From assembly GCA_022870745.1 (NCBI GenBank), contig CP085323.1:3906001-3970000 (forward strand): 64,000 nt of DNA, given 5' to 3'. The notes beneath the pieces were generated by a model. That model had not been told where the DNA came from. It was given only the letters and a program-made list of their open reading frames with translations, and did no database searches. The translations under genes and the position numbers were made by a program. This document shows, in pieces, positions 9,526 through 18,582 of the stretch (the stretch's first letter is position 1; every line of letters starts with the position of its first letter). Source of the DNA: Silvibacterium acidisoli. Lineage in GTDB: Bacteria; Acidobacteriota; Terriglobia; Terriglobales; Acidobacteriaceae.

Positions 9526-10263
9526 ATGCCAGTTACCAGTAAGAAGGAAAAGGATCTCAAGCCCGCGCAGGCTGCAGCACATGGCAGCAGCATCGACATT
9601 GCGTTTCAACAGATTCGGCAGCTGATTGTCCACGGCAATCTTGCGCCGGGGACGTGGATCATTGAAGCGGATCTGAGCCGCAAGCTGGGCATGAGCCGTA
9701 CTCCGGTGCGAGGCGCTTTGCAATGGCTGCAGCGTGAGGGTTACGTCATCGAGCAGAAGGCGCGGCTGAACTCGCGCATGATCGTGGCTCCGCTGACGTA
9801 TGAGGACGCGCGTGAGCTGTATGCGATCGTCGCCCGTATCGAGGGTCTTGCGGGGCTGAATACGGCTTCGCTGCCGCGCCCTGAGCGCATGGAAGTGGTA
9901 CGCCGCATCAAGCCGATCAACGATGAGCTCCACGATATCGCCGAGACGGGAAAGCTGAACGGCCGAAGCATCTTCGACCTGGATATGCGATTCCATCGCG
10001 CTATCGTCGAAGCTGGTGCGGGACCGCGCCTGATGCTGTTGCACAACGCTATCAAGCCGCAGACGGAGCGTTACTGGCGCTTGTATGCCAGCAATATTCT
10101 CGACCAGCTACACATTGCTGTGTCGGAACACGAGGCGGCGGTGCAGGCAATTCGTTCGGGCGATACTCTGGCTGCGGAGGCTGCACTGATTGCCAACTGG
10201 GTGAATGGTGCTGAGCGCATCGCGCACGTGATTTCTCAGCAGGGCGAGCGCGGCACCTGGTGA
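9526..10263 (+). CDS. GntR-family transcriptional regulator with FCD ligand domain
   Basis: 245 residues with an N-terminal winged helix (about residues 20-90, including AFQQIRQLIVHGNLAPGTWI and MSRTPVRGALQWLQREGYV) and a helical FCD (FadR C-terminal) domain (about 95-225). The metal-site pattern FDLDMRFHRAIVEAG is visible. FCD regulators usually sense small organic acids. It sits between the catabolic operon and the first TonB receptor. FadR-type GntR proteins commonly bind short palindromes with a GTATAC-like core, and such sites occur at 14278-14295 and 18556-18563. I infer that it controls the whole locus, perhaps in response to hydroxyproline or a pathway intermediate. Confidence 0.9.
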   Translation: MPVTSKKEKDLKPAQAAAHGSSIDIAFQQIRQLIVHGNLAPGTWIIEADLSRKLGMSRTPVRGALQWLQREGYVIEQKARLNSRMIVAPLTYEDARELYAIVARIEGLAGLNTASLPRPERMEVVRRIKPINDELHDIAETGKLNGRSIFDLDMRFHRAIVEAGAGPRLMLLHNAIKPQTERYWRLYASNILDQLHIAVSEHEAAVQAIRSGDTLAAEAALIANWVNGAERIAHVISQQGERGTW

Positions 10264-10285
10264 TAGCTCTACAGCGCAAAAAATA

Positions 10286-10311
10286 CGGCCGGAGCAGGTT
10301 TGCTCCGGCCG
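10286..10311. terminator. Bidirectional intrinsic terminator between convergent genes
   Basis: A perfect 11-bp stem, CGGCCGGAGCA (10286-10296) and TGCTCCGGCCG (10301-10311), with a 4-base loop. It is preceded by an A-run (AAAAAATA) that serves as the T-tract for leftward transcripts; rightward it is followed by GTTTCC. It lies between the stop of the GntR gene and the stop of the TonB receptor gene. Confidence 0.85.
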
Positions 10312-10332
10312 TTTCCATTAGGAGGAAAGTGT

Positions 10333-13300
10333 TTAGAATTCCAGGTTGGCGCGAATCTCGATCTGACGCGGTGTATTTGTGACATTGGCGGTTGCGAAGC
10401 TCGTGCTTTGAATACTGTCGTAGTAGCCGCCGTTGGATGCGGGATCGAAGCTGCCTGGAATCGATCCGAATACCGGGTGGTTCCACACATTCAGGAACTC
10501 GCCCTGCACGCGGAACTGAACGGATTCACGGATGGGGAAGGACTTCGACACGGACATGTCGTGATAGAAGCCACTCGGTCCGTAGAGGTAAACGATCTGT
10601 CCAATGGTTCCGGGCGTCGTGTTGGGCTCGATGTAGCTTGAGTTCGCGCCATCGTTGCCGTCCGGCGAGCCGAGATAGCGCGGGTTGAGGAGCGTTGCGT
10701 AACCGGTTCCGGGAACGCGCTTGACTTCGACAGCTTTTTGCAACTGCTTGGCTGTGATGCCGTGGAGCGTGATTCCGCCATCAGCGTAATCGTTGTAAGT
10801 TGCATTGCCGCCGTTGAGGCGGGTAGCAGAGCCGCTCATGATGCTCATGATTGACCCGACGGTCCAGTTGCCCACGATGCTGCTGAGCAGGCTGTTGTTC
10901 GACAGGAACATCTTTCCTTTGCCGAAGGGCAGGTCGTAGGTAGAGGTGAAGTGGAAGGTGTGCTTGATGTCAAAGGGCGACGGTCCATAGCCCTTTGCGA
11001 AGTTGCGCAGGGTATAGAGGCTGTCGGCTCCGCCGGTGTAGTTGTTGGTTGAACCTACGCCGAGCGTCTTGCCATAGGTGTAATTGGCGTCGATGGTCCA
11101 GCCCTTCCATTCCTGCTGGCGGAAGTCGACCTGCAGGGCGTTGTAGTTGGAGTAGGCCGCGGCGGTCATGAGCGAGGTGCTCTGGCCGGCTGCATACGGG
11201 TTGGCCTGGAAGAAGTTGATGGGGTAGCCCGCGCCTGTACCGCTGAATCCTGCATTTGTCGCGCAGGGTGCAAAGCTTGCGCCGACCAGGTTGCAGAAGT
11301 AGGTTGTGGTCCCGCCGATGCCTGCGAGCGTATTCGCCATTGAGCCTACCTGGCCTGTCTGGAGCACGGTAGTGAATTGGCCGTTGTCGTAATCGTCGAG
11401 GTGGCCGTACTGACCGACCGCTTCACCGGCAAATGCAGCGTCGAAGATAGGAGTTGGAAGTGAGCCTTTGAAGGTCTTGCCGCCGCTTGCGGCAAGGTTC
11501 TGCTGAGCATTCTTGAACTGCTGCAGGAAGCCATTCTCGAAGATGTTGACTTCGTTGAGATTGATCGGCGTCCACTGGTGGACGGTGCGGTTGCCGTCAT
11601 AGCGAACTTCGATCGCGCGCTTTCCAAACTTGCGCTCGATGCCGAAGTTCCAGGACTCGGTGTAGGGCTGGTGGATGTGCTTTTCCATGCCCGCGAAGGT
11701 TTGCGAGTTGAGGAAGGTGAAGTCAGACTGCGCTTCAGTCTGCACATAGCTTGCCGGCGCGAGGCCATAGGCGGGCAGGGAATCGCCCAGTGAGAGCGAG
11801 CCGGGCGCGAAGGTTCCAGTGGTGCCCGTGGTATTAGCGTTCAGATAGAAATTCTGATAGAAGAACGAGCCGTAGGACGAAGCATTGTTCCAGAAATACT
11901 GTTCGGGCATGGTGAAGCGCTTGAGGCTGAAGCCGCCGCGAATCACAGTGTCTCCATGGCCAAGGATCTTGCCGAAGGTGTCGCCCGAGGGGTTCCAGGC
12001 AAAACCGATCTGCGGTTCCGGTGCGACGTTCCACCCGTTGTAGGCGCGGGGAATGGTGTCGATGGTGGGGTTCAGATTACCGCCGAGTGTCCCGGGAGTG
12101 AAAAGGCTTGTCGAGGGGCCGAGCAGGTTGGCCGGGGTAATGGAATGATATGCGTGTGTCACGTCGTGATCGTCGCCGGTGAAATCCCAACGCAGGCCGT
12201 AGTTGAGGGTAACGGTGTGAGATACGCGCCATGAATCCTGAGCGAAGAGTGCCCACTGGCCCTGTACTTCGTCGAGATTGTATGAACCGATCGTTTGCTC
12301 GTATGCGCCTGTCTTGGCCGAGTAGGGGAATTGGCCATAGACGGAGCTGACGCGCCCGGTGAGCACGGCATAAAGCTGTTTGGCTTCGCCAATGTTGGAA
12401 GTGGAAGCGCCAGGCATGGTTCCGGTCGTGAAGGCATTCGCCGCCGGATCACCGCCAGCAAGACCGAGGACGATGTTGGGGAAGCCGGCGGGATTGTTGT
12501 AGTAGTGATCCTGCTCACGGTTCCAGGAACCGCCGAACTTGATGGAGTGATCACCCTTCTGCCAGGAGATGGAGTCGGCAACGTTCATGACCGGATAGAA
12601 ACGCGAGCTGGGTGTGGTGTAGGTCTGGCCGGACATGGTGTAGGAGCCCCAGCCGCCCGAATCGAATCCCCAGTAAATGGTAGGGTTCTGTGCGTAAAGC
12701 GGAGGGATGTCGTTGGCGAAAGCAGCGGTGTAATAGAGGTATCCGAGCTTGAGCTGGTTGATCATGCTTGGCGTGATGGAGTAATCGGCGCCGAAGCCTC
12801 CAGTAATCGAACGCGTATGATAGCCGCCGTTCTGATTGCTGAAATCGCTACCGGGAAAGGGAGGCGGATACTCGCCGGTGACCGTTTCCTGGCTCCAATT
12901 ACTGGAAACGTACATATGCAGCTTCGAGGTGGTGTTCCAGTCCACACGTACGGTTGGCCAGTAGTAAACGGTTGGCTGCGACGCATTCCAGCGAACCTGA
13001 CCGATATTTGGATCGCCCGTCGCGATAGTGCCACCCGAACCAATCGACTTATTGATGAGCGCGATCTGGTTGGCAACGGCAGTGTTGGGGGTGGTCGGTT
13101 GTCCCGCGGCCGCCGCCAGATCAAACACGTTCACGGTGGTGCCACCGTAGGTGTAAAGGCCTGATTGTGCAGCCTGTGTTAGATAGTTATTGGTCTGTGT
13201 TGTGCTGCCCGGTACGCGGCGTGTAGAGAAGCTGCCGAAAAAGAAGAGCTGGTCGTGAAGGATCGGACCACCCAGGCTACCTCCGAAATCGTTATAGATG

Positions 13301-14145
13301 AGCTTGGTACGACGGACTCCTGCCGCGTTGTTGGCGTAGGTGTTGGCGTTAAGGCCGTCGTTGCGGGAGTCGACGTAGAGGCGGCCGTGAAACTGGTTAG
13401 TGCCCGAGCGGGTGACGTAGCTGATCTGCATGGTCGAGAGACCGAAGCCCTGATCGAGATCGATCTGGTCGGTCTGCACGGCCATTTCGGCGATGTTCTC
13501 AATACGCGGCGATGCGGCAGCCTGTGCATTCCCGCTGTATTTGCCGCGAGAAGCGGAACCGACGACGCCGTCGATATTTACACCCTGGTTGGAGAGCGGC
13601 TGGCCGTTCCAGACGCCAATGCTGGTGGTGCCGGCATAGCCTGGAGTGAGGCGGGCGAGGGCGGTGAGGTCGCGGCCGGTGAGCGGCAGGCTTTCGATGC
13701 CTTTCATGTCGATGACCGAACCGAGTGAGTTCGATGTCGAGTCGAGCAGGGGCGTTGCGGCGGCTTCGACAGTTACCGTTTCGGTGGCCTTGCCCGGCTT
13801 GAGGACGACAGCTACCGGGGTGGTCTGCGAGGCTTCGACGACGATCTGTGCGAGTTCTGTGGTGGCAAAGCCTGGGTGGGAGATGGAGAGGCGGTAGATG
13901 CCGATCGGCAGGCCTACGAAGTTGAAGGTGCCTTTGCCCTCGGTCTTGCTCTGACGCATGGTGTTCGTGCTCACCGCGGTCAGTTCGAGGACGGCATCGG
14001 AAATTGCCGCAGCAGACGTATCGGTCACGGAGATGGCAATGGTGCCTTGCGTGCCGGCCTGTCCAAAAAGTGAAGGAGTACAGCCGGCAGAGAGCGTTAC
14101 CGCGACTGAGCCGGCGAGAAACCCTCGCCATAGACGATCCAACAT
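10333..14145 (-). CDS. TonB-dependent receptor, Oar-like, with N-terminal carboxypeptidase-regulatory domain
   Basis: About 1270 residues. After a signal peptide comes a carboxypeptidase-regulatory-like beta-sandwich (GTIAISVTDTSAAAISDAVL onward, about residues 35-120). A plug domain follows (near GIESLPLTGRDLTALARLTP), then a long barrel ending in NLEF, with the C-terminal phenylalanine typical of outer-membrane proteins. I chose ATG 14145 because AGGAGG lies at 14151-14156, giving MLDRLWRGFLAG; a start nine codons upstream lacks this. Such receptors import or anchor large oligosaccharides or peptides in Acidobacteriota. A perfect palindrome with a GTATAC core lies about 130 bases upstream. 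Confidence 0.93.
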   Translation of the reverse strand: MLDRLWRGFLAGSVAVTLSAGCTPSLFGQAGTQGTIAISVTDTSAAAISDAVLELTAVSTNTMRQSKTEGKGTFNFVGLPIGIYRLSISHPGFATTELAQIVVEASQTTPVAVVLKPGKATETVTVEAAATPLLDSTSNSLGSVIDMKGIESLPLTGRDLTALARLTPGYAGTTSIGVWNGQPLSNQGVNIDGVVGSASRGKYSGNAQAAASPRIENIAEMAVQTDQIDLDQGFGLSTMQISYVTRSGTNQFHGRLYVDSRNDGLNANTYANNAAGVRRTKLIYNDFGGSLGGPILHDQLFFFGSFSTRRVPGSTTQTNNYLTQAAQSGLYTYGGTTVNVFDLAAAAGQPTTPNTAVANQIALINKSIGSGGTIATGDPNIGQVRWNASQPTVYYWPTVRVDWNTTSKLHMYVSSNWSQETVTGEYPPPFPGSDFSNQNGGYHTRSITGGFGADYSITPSMINQLKLGYLYYTAAFANDIPPLYAQNPTIYWGFDSGGWGSYTMSGQTYTTPSSRFYPVMNVADSISWQKGDHSIKFGGSWNREQDHYYNNPAGFPNIVLGLAGGDPAANAFTTGTMPGASTSNIGEAKQLYAVLTGRVSSVYGQFPYSAKTGAYEQTIGSYNLDEVQGQWALFAQDSWRVSHTVTLNYGLRWDFTGDDHDVTHAYHSITPANLLGPSTSLFTPGTLGGNLNPTIDTIPRAYNGWNVAPEPQIGFAWNPSGDTFGKILGHGDTVIRGGFSLKRFTMPEQYFWNNASSYGSFFYQNFYLNANTTGTTGTFAPGSLSLGDSLPAYGLAPASYVQTEAQSDFTFLNSQTFAGMEKHIHQPYTESWNFGIERKFGKRAIEVRYDGNRTVHQWTPINLNEVNIFENGFLQQFKNAQQNLAASGGKTFKGSLPTPIFDAAFAGEAVGQYGHLDDYDNGQFTTVLQTGQVGSMANTLAGIGGTTTYFCNLVGASFAPCATNAGFSGTGAGYPINFFQANPYAAGQSTSLMTAAAYSNYNALQVDFRQQEWKGWTIDANYTYGKTLGVGSTNNYTGGADSLYTLRNFAKGYGPSPFDIKHTFHFTSTYDLPFGKGKMFLSNNSLLSSIVGNWTVGSIMSIMSGSATRLNGGNATYNDYADGGITLHGITAKQLQKAVEVKRVPGTGYATLLNPRYLGSPDGNDGANSSYIEPNTTPGTIGQIVYLYGPSGFYHDMSVSKSFPIRESVQFRVQGEFLNVWNHPVFGSIPGSFDPASNGGYYDSIQSTSFATANVTNTPRQIEIRANLEF

Positions 14146-14277
14146 AAAGCCTCCTAAATAACGAAAATGCACCGCGTCAGGGAAATCCGGGGCCGGAAGT
14201 AGCGGAATCTGAATACATTCCGGGAAAGAAATTGTTCACTGGCGGCTTGAATTGGGAACCGTTGAGGAAGTATCCGA

Positions 14278-14295
14278 CGTTTTGTATACAAAACG
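14278..14295. promoter_or_regulatory. 18-bp perfect palindrome, probable GntR-type operator
   Basis: The sequence CGTTTTGTATACAAAACG is a perfect 18-bp palindrome in the 5' region of the minus-strand TonB receptor gene. Its core TGTATACA recurs at 18556-18563 in the next regulatory region of the same locus. Cores of this kind are typical of FadR/FCD GntR operators, and a GntR/FCD gene lies at 9526. The rest of the 14146-14407 gap holds only AT-rich sequence and a terminator at 14361-14390. Confidence 0.6.
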
Positions 14296-14360
14296 CAATA
14301 CAGTTTTAGCGATTTTTTCGCATTCAATTCACACGCTCGCTGCTTTTGGGCAAAGAAAAA

Positions 14361-14390
14361 GCGCAACGCTCCGGGAAAGAAGCGTTGCGC
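14361..14390 (-). terminator. Intrinsic terminator of the peptidase operon
   Basis: A perfect 10-bp stem, GCGCAACGCT (14361-14370) and AGCGTTGCGC (14381-14390), with a 10-base loop. On the minus strand it is followed by TTTTTCTTTG. It lies just after the stop of the S9 peptidase gene, so it should end that transcript before the TonB receptor promoter. Confidence 0.85.
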
Positions 14391-14407
14391 CGACTTTGTA
14401 AGCTTTC

Positions 14408-16696
14408 TTACCTGGCCTGGGGTGCGTTTTTCGCAGTGTCTTCGTTCCAGCTGGGCACCGGTTCACCCAGCAGGTTCCTGACGAAGAAGCTTTGCAGCTT
14501 GCGCTGACCGTAGGCTCCGCCTGCTCCGTGCTTGCCTCCTGGCACGTAGAGGAGGTCGAAGTCCTTGTCAGCTTTTTCGAGGCGATCGGCTACCTGGAAG
14601 GTTGAAGAGGGATCGACATTGTCGTCCAGCTCTCCGACGACGAGCATGAGCTTGCCCTGCAGGCGCCATGCGTTGTCGACATTGGACGACTCGGAGTATT
14701 GCGGGCCAATGGGCCAGCTCATCCACTGCTCGTTCCACCAGATTTTATCCATCCGATTGTCGTGACATCCACTGTTGGCGACGGCAACCTTGTAGAACTC
14801 GGGATGAAAGAGCAGCGCGCCCATGGCGTTCTGGCCGCCCGCGGAGGTTCCGAAGATGCCTACGCGGGTGATGTCATACCACGGGTGCGTTGCCGCGTAG
14901 GCTTTGTGCCAGAGGATGCGATCGGGGAAGCCGGCATCCTTGAGGTTCTTCCATGCGACGTTGTGGAAGGCCTTCGAGCGGTTGTTGGTGCCCATGCCGT
15001 CGATCTGCACGACGACGAAACCCAGCTCGGTAAGCGGCTGGGCGCGGGTGGTGAAGCTCTTGGGAACGAAAGAGCCCTGCGGGCCGGCGTAGATGTCTTC
15101 GATGACAGGATAGTGGGCTTTGGGGTCGAAGTGCGCGGGCTTGTAGACAACGCCCCAGATTTCGGTTTTGCCGTCGCGGCCCTTGGCGTGGAAGGGCTCG
15201 GGCGGTGCCCAGCCAGCGGCCTTGAGCTTTGTCACATCTCCATGCAACAGCTCTACCGGCTGCGATGTGCCTTCGGTGTGAGCGATGCTGAGGATGGGAG
15301 GGTTTTCGACGGTGCTGACGAGGTCGGCCATCATGGTGCCGTCGCTCGAGTAGTTGACCGTGTGGTTGCCTGCGGAGGGTGTCAGCTCGGTGAGGTTGGA
15401 GCCGTCGAAGTTGATGCGGTAGGCGTGGACGAAGTAGGGATCTTCATCGGGATGGCGGCCGCTGGCGGAGAACCAGATGACGCGATTCTTTTCATCAACG
15501 CGATCAACTGAGCGCACGACCCATTCACCGTGCGTGATCTGATTCTTGATGGCTCCGGTTGCGCCGTCGAGCAGGTAGAGATGTTCCCATCCGTCACGCT
15601 CCGATGCCCAGATGATTTCCTTGCCGTCGTCGATCTCGTGACGATAGATCTTGCCGGTGTCCTGCTGCGAGGGGATGAGGCGGCGGTAATCGACAAAGGT
15701 GTCGCTGGGTTCGTCGATCCGTGTACGCGCTTTGCCAGTTGTGGCGTCGACTTCGATGACGCGGTAAAGCTGGTGTCCGCGCTGGTTGTACTCGAAGGTG
15801 AAGCCTCGGCTGTCCTTCCACCAGTCGAGCGAGGAGAGATCGAATGGGTTGGGGAAGAGCGTGTTGTCGATGTTTGTCTGGTTGTGCGAGGCGATGTCGA
15901 AGAGTACTGGTTGTTGCAGGTCAAGCACGTCGCCGGGCTTGGTGTAGACCGTCTCGGGGTAGAGCGGCTGCAACTGGTTCTTCGGCGAGGATTCGACGAA
16001 GCGCAGGATTCTGCGATAGCCGGGACGGATGCGATAGACGGCAAGGTGCTTCGAGTCGGGCGACCAGGAGAGCGATCCTAAGTCGTAGTAATTGCCTTCG
16101 GAGCCGTCGGTGCTCAGGTTGATGGTCTGCTTGCCGTCTGACGACTGGAGCACGACGTTGTAGCTGAGCACCATCGCCTTCCACTTACCGTCAGGCGAGG
16201 CCGATTGGTGATCGTGACTATTACGTGTTTCAGGATGCAGGTTGGGATCTTCGACCGGCTGATCGTCGTCATCGTGCGGACGCTGGCAGGTGTACTTTGT
16301 GAGATCGCAGTTCCAGCGGTTGTAGCCGATGAGGAAGTGCAGCTTTGTGTGGTGATCGCGCAGCTCGACGCCGTGGATGGGCAGGTCGTCTGGTTTGACC
16401 TCGTCGTGCATCGCGGAGGAGAGCGCTGCTGCGATCTTCTGCCGATCGAAGGCGAGGGTGGTCTTGCCGGCGTCCGCGTCGTAGAGATAGTAGTCGAGCT
16501 TGCCGGAGTCGTTCTCTCCGTAGAGCAGGACGTGTTCGTCTTCGACCCAGTGTGCTTCGGTGGCCATCTTTGTGGCGAGACCGTGGTATTTCTTTTGCAG
16601 GTCGGCGGCGTGCGTGAAGTTTTCACGCGTGACCGCTGCAACGGCTGGAACGGAGGCAGAGATGGCTGCGAGCAGCAGCAGGGCAGGCGTTTTCAC
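14408..16696 (-). CDS. Secreted S9-family serine peptidase (dipeptidyl peptidase IV/prolyl oligopeptidase type)
   Basis: About 762 residues. A signal peptide (VKTPALLLLAAISASVPAVAA) is followed by a DPP IV-type beta-propeller (about residues 60-500). The C-terminal alpha/beta-hydrolase domain has the serine elbow GIFGTSAGGQNA, the acid motif GELDDNVDP and the histidine in PGGKHGAGG. The start is a GTG overlapping the previous gene's stop (GTGA) with AGGAGG five bases upstream; an upstream ATG lies inside the neighbour. This family typically cleaves after proline, which suits breakdown of proline-rich glycoproteins. Cellular location is probably periplasm or outer surface. Confidence 0.92.
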   Translation of the reverse strand: MKTPALLLLAAISASVPAVAAVTRENFTHAADLQKKYHGLATKMATEAHWVEDEHVLLYGENDSGKLDYYLYDADAGKTTLAFDRQKIAAALSSAMHDEVKPDDLPIHGVELRDHHTKLHFLIGYNRWNCDLTKYTCQRPHDDDDQPVEDPNLHPETRNSHDHQSASPDGKWKAMVLSYNVVLQSSDGKQTINLSTDGSEGNYYDLGSLSWSPDSKHLAVYRIRPGYRRILRFVESSPKNQLQPLYPETVYTKPGDVLDLQQPVLFDIASHNQTNIDNTLFPNPFDLSSLDWWKDSRGFTFEYNQRGHQLYRVIEVDATTGKARTRIDEPSDTFVDYRRLIPSQQDTGKIYRHEIDDGKEIIWASERDGWEHLYLLDGATGAIKNQITHGEWVVRSVDRVDEKNRVIWFSASGRHPDEDPYFVHAYRINFDGSNLTELTPSAGNHTVNYSSDGTMMADLVSTVENPPILSIAHTEGTSQPVELLHGDVTKLKAAGWAPPEPFHAKGRDGKTEIWGVVYKPAHFDPKAHYPVIEDIYAGPQGSFVPKSFTTRAQPLTELGFVVVQIDGMGTNNRSKAFHNVAWKNLKDAGFPDRILWHKAYAATHPWYDITRVGIFGTSAGGQNAMGALLFHPEFYKVAVANSGCHDNRMDKIWWNEQWMSWPIGPQYSESSNVDNAWRLQGKLMLVVGELDDNVDPSSTFQVADRLEKADKDFDLLYVPGGKHGAGGAYGQRKLQSFFVRNLLGEPVPSWNEDTAKNAPQAR

Positions 16697-18474
16697 TTGG
16701 CCTCCTGAACATTGGCGGGGGTGTTTGTCGGCGCGCTGGTTGGCGCGTGCTCGGGATGCTCGCCGTAGAACTTCCACTGAGGCGTGTAGTCGGCGGTGAG
16801 TTTTTCGTGTTCGAGATAGGCGCGCAGGTAGGCGATGGGCATGGCGTTTTGCTGCAGGATGGCGTCGTGGAACTGGCGGTCGGTCATCTTGTGCGAATCG
16901 ACGAGCTCGTGATGCATGGCGCGGAATTGCAATCCACCCATGAGGTAGGCGGTTTGATAGAGCGGTCCAACTGATCCATCGAAAGACCGGCGGACTTCGG
17001 CGGTGGCGTTGTCCGGCTCAAAGCCTACGGCATTGATGAGGAACTGCACGCACTGCTGCGGCGTCCACTTGCCGAGGTGGAAGTTCATGGTGAAGATGAC
17101 GCGGGCGGAGCGATGCATGCGCCATACCAGCGCGCCGACACGCTCTTCGGGCGTCTGGTCGAAGCCGCGATCCCAGAAGAGCATCTCCCACCAGAGCGAG
17201 TTGCCTTCGACCCAGAAGGGTGTTTCGAATGGCCGGCGATAGGGATGGTAGCGCTGCCCCATGTAGTACTGCAGGAAGTGGCCGGGGATCATCTCGTGGA
17301 AGGCCGTGGCGCGCGCGAAGGGGATGTTGTTGCCGCGCATGCTCATCTCGCGCTGCGGATAGGTCATGGTGTCGGTGGGATACGACACGCTGATCTCGTC
17401 GCCGCCGGTGAAGAAGGGATTTACGAGCTGGCGCTCGGGCGTCATCATAATCATGCGCCAGGTTTCGTCTGCCAGCGGCGGCACGGTGACGAGATCGTTC
17501 TTCTTGACGAACTCAGCGCCCTCGATCACCAGCTTGCGGATCAGCTCGGGCTGCTCGCCAGGCGGCACGTGCATGGTCTTGACCTTTTCGACGGCGCGAT
17601 GCCAGTCGTCGCCGTATCCCATTTCATGGGAGGCGGCCAGCATCTGCTTCATACACCAGTCGTACTCGGTTTCGGCAATGGCGATGAGTTCTTCGGGCGT
17701 GTAGGGGATGCCGTCGACGGCAAGCTCTTTCATCAGCGCGTCGCGGCCGACGGGATCGCCGATGATGGTGGTCTTGTCGTCAGGCGCGATACCGATGAGG
17801 GACTTCTTCAGGAACTCGATGTAGCCGGTGAGGGCCTTGTCGGTTTCGTGATAGGGATTGGCGTCCCACCAGGTGAATTGCGGGTCGTAGGCGTTGTACT
17901 GGTCGAACCAGGTGTGCAGGTTGCGCTGCAGATCGGTAACTGCTCCGACGGCGCGATTGGCGGTGACGGCATCGACTGCCGGATGGCCGGGAGTCTTGTG
18001 CGGATCGAGATCGCGCTCGGCATGCTGGATGGTCTCCGTGATCTGCGTCAGCGTGGCGGCGGTGCTTTCCGCATCGGGGCGCTCCATCAGGCGCTTCTTC
18101 TCGAGGATCTGCTCGATTGCCGGCGCGAAGGGCAGCACTGGCGACATGGCCTGCCTTTGCGTGCGGAGCAGCGAAATCTGATGCAGGTCGCCGCGCAGCA
18201 GGTTTTGCAGGAGCAGGTAATCGAGCTGGTCGTCTGGAGAGAAGCTGTTGAAGTTCTGCTTCTTCAGTGCGGCGAGCTGGTCCTCGTCGAAGCGCTGGAT
18301 GCGGTCGAGGCGCGCCGCGGAGTAGCGCACCGTGTAGGACTCCTCGAGCGCGCGCAGGTCGGCATGGTAGCGGGTGATGACGTCCGGCATGACTGGCGCG
18401 CCCGAAGCGGACGCGGCCATGGCGGTGAAGGGTAGAGCAAAGGCGAGAGCTGACAGCCAGCTTTGACGTCGCAT
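16693..18474 (-). CDS. DUF885-family secreted metallopeptidase-like protein
   Basis: 593 residues with a signal peptide ending near ASASGAP. The family hallmark HEMIPGH (in ATAFHEMIPGHFLQ) is present, a zincin-like motif. The length is normal for DUF885. The start ATG 18474 is preceded by AGGAG; the same frame happens to stay open far upstream across the antisense of the GH127 gene, but that extension is not coding. It is the first gene of a two-gene operon with the S9 peptidase (4-base overlap), divergent from GH127. Its substrate is unknown; a role in peptide degradation is inferred from the motif and partner. Confidence 0.88.
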   Translation of the reverse strand: MRRQSWLSALAFALPFTAMAASASGAPVMPDVITRYHADLRALEESYTVRYSAARLDRIQRFDEDQLAALKKQNFNSFSPDDQLDYLLLQNLLRGDLHQISLLRTQRQAMSPVLPFAPAIEQILEKKRLMERPDAESTAATLTQITETIQHAERDLDPHKTPGHPAVDAVTANRAVGAVTDLQRNLHTWFDQYNAYDPQFTWWDANPYHETDKALTGYIEFLKKSLIGIAPDDKTTIIGDPVGRDALMKELAVDGIPYTPEELIAIAETEYDWCMKQMLAASHEMGYGDDWHRAVEKVKTMHVPPGEQPELIRKLVIEGAEFVKKNDLVTVPPLADETWRMIMMTPERQLVNPFFTGGDEISVSYPTDTMTYPQREMSMRGNNIPFARATAFHEMIPGHFLQYYMGQRYHPYRRPFETPFWVEGNSLWWEMLFWDRGFDQTPEERVGALVWRMHRSARVIFTMNFHLGKWTPQQCVQFLINAVGFEPDNATAEVRRSFDGSVGPLYQTAYLMGGLQFRAMHHELVDSHKMTDRQFHDAILQQNAMPIAYLRAYLEHEKLTADYTPQWKFYGEHPEHAPTSAPTNTPANVQEAK

Positions 18475-18553
18475 TCCTACTCCTGGAGGCCTGGCGCCGT
18501 TTTCGGGGGGCGCCGAGGAAAAATTGACAGGATGCTTCAAGGTAGCATACGAA

Positions 18554-18563
18554 TTTGTATACA
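18554..18563. promoter_or_regulatory. TGTATACA operator in the divergent peptidase/GH127 promoter region
   Basis: TTTGTATACA at 18554-18563 is identical over ten bases to half of the 18-bp palindrome at 14278-14295, and its inner eight bases (18556-18563) form a perfect palindrome. The intergenic region 18475-18582 separates two divergent operons, so one bound regulator could control both. ATAC at 18547-18550 also pairs with GTAT at 18557-18560. Confidence 0.55.
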
Positions 18564-18582
18564 CTCTAGCCGAGGTGCCGGA

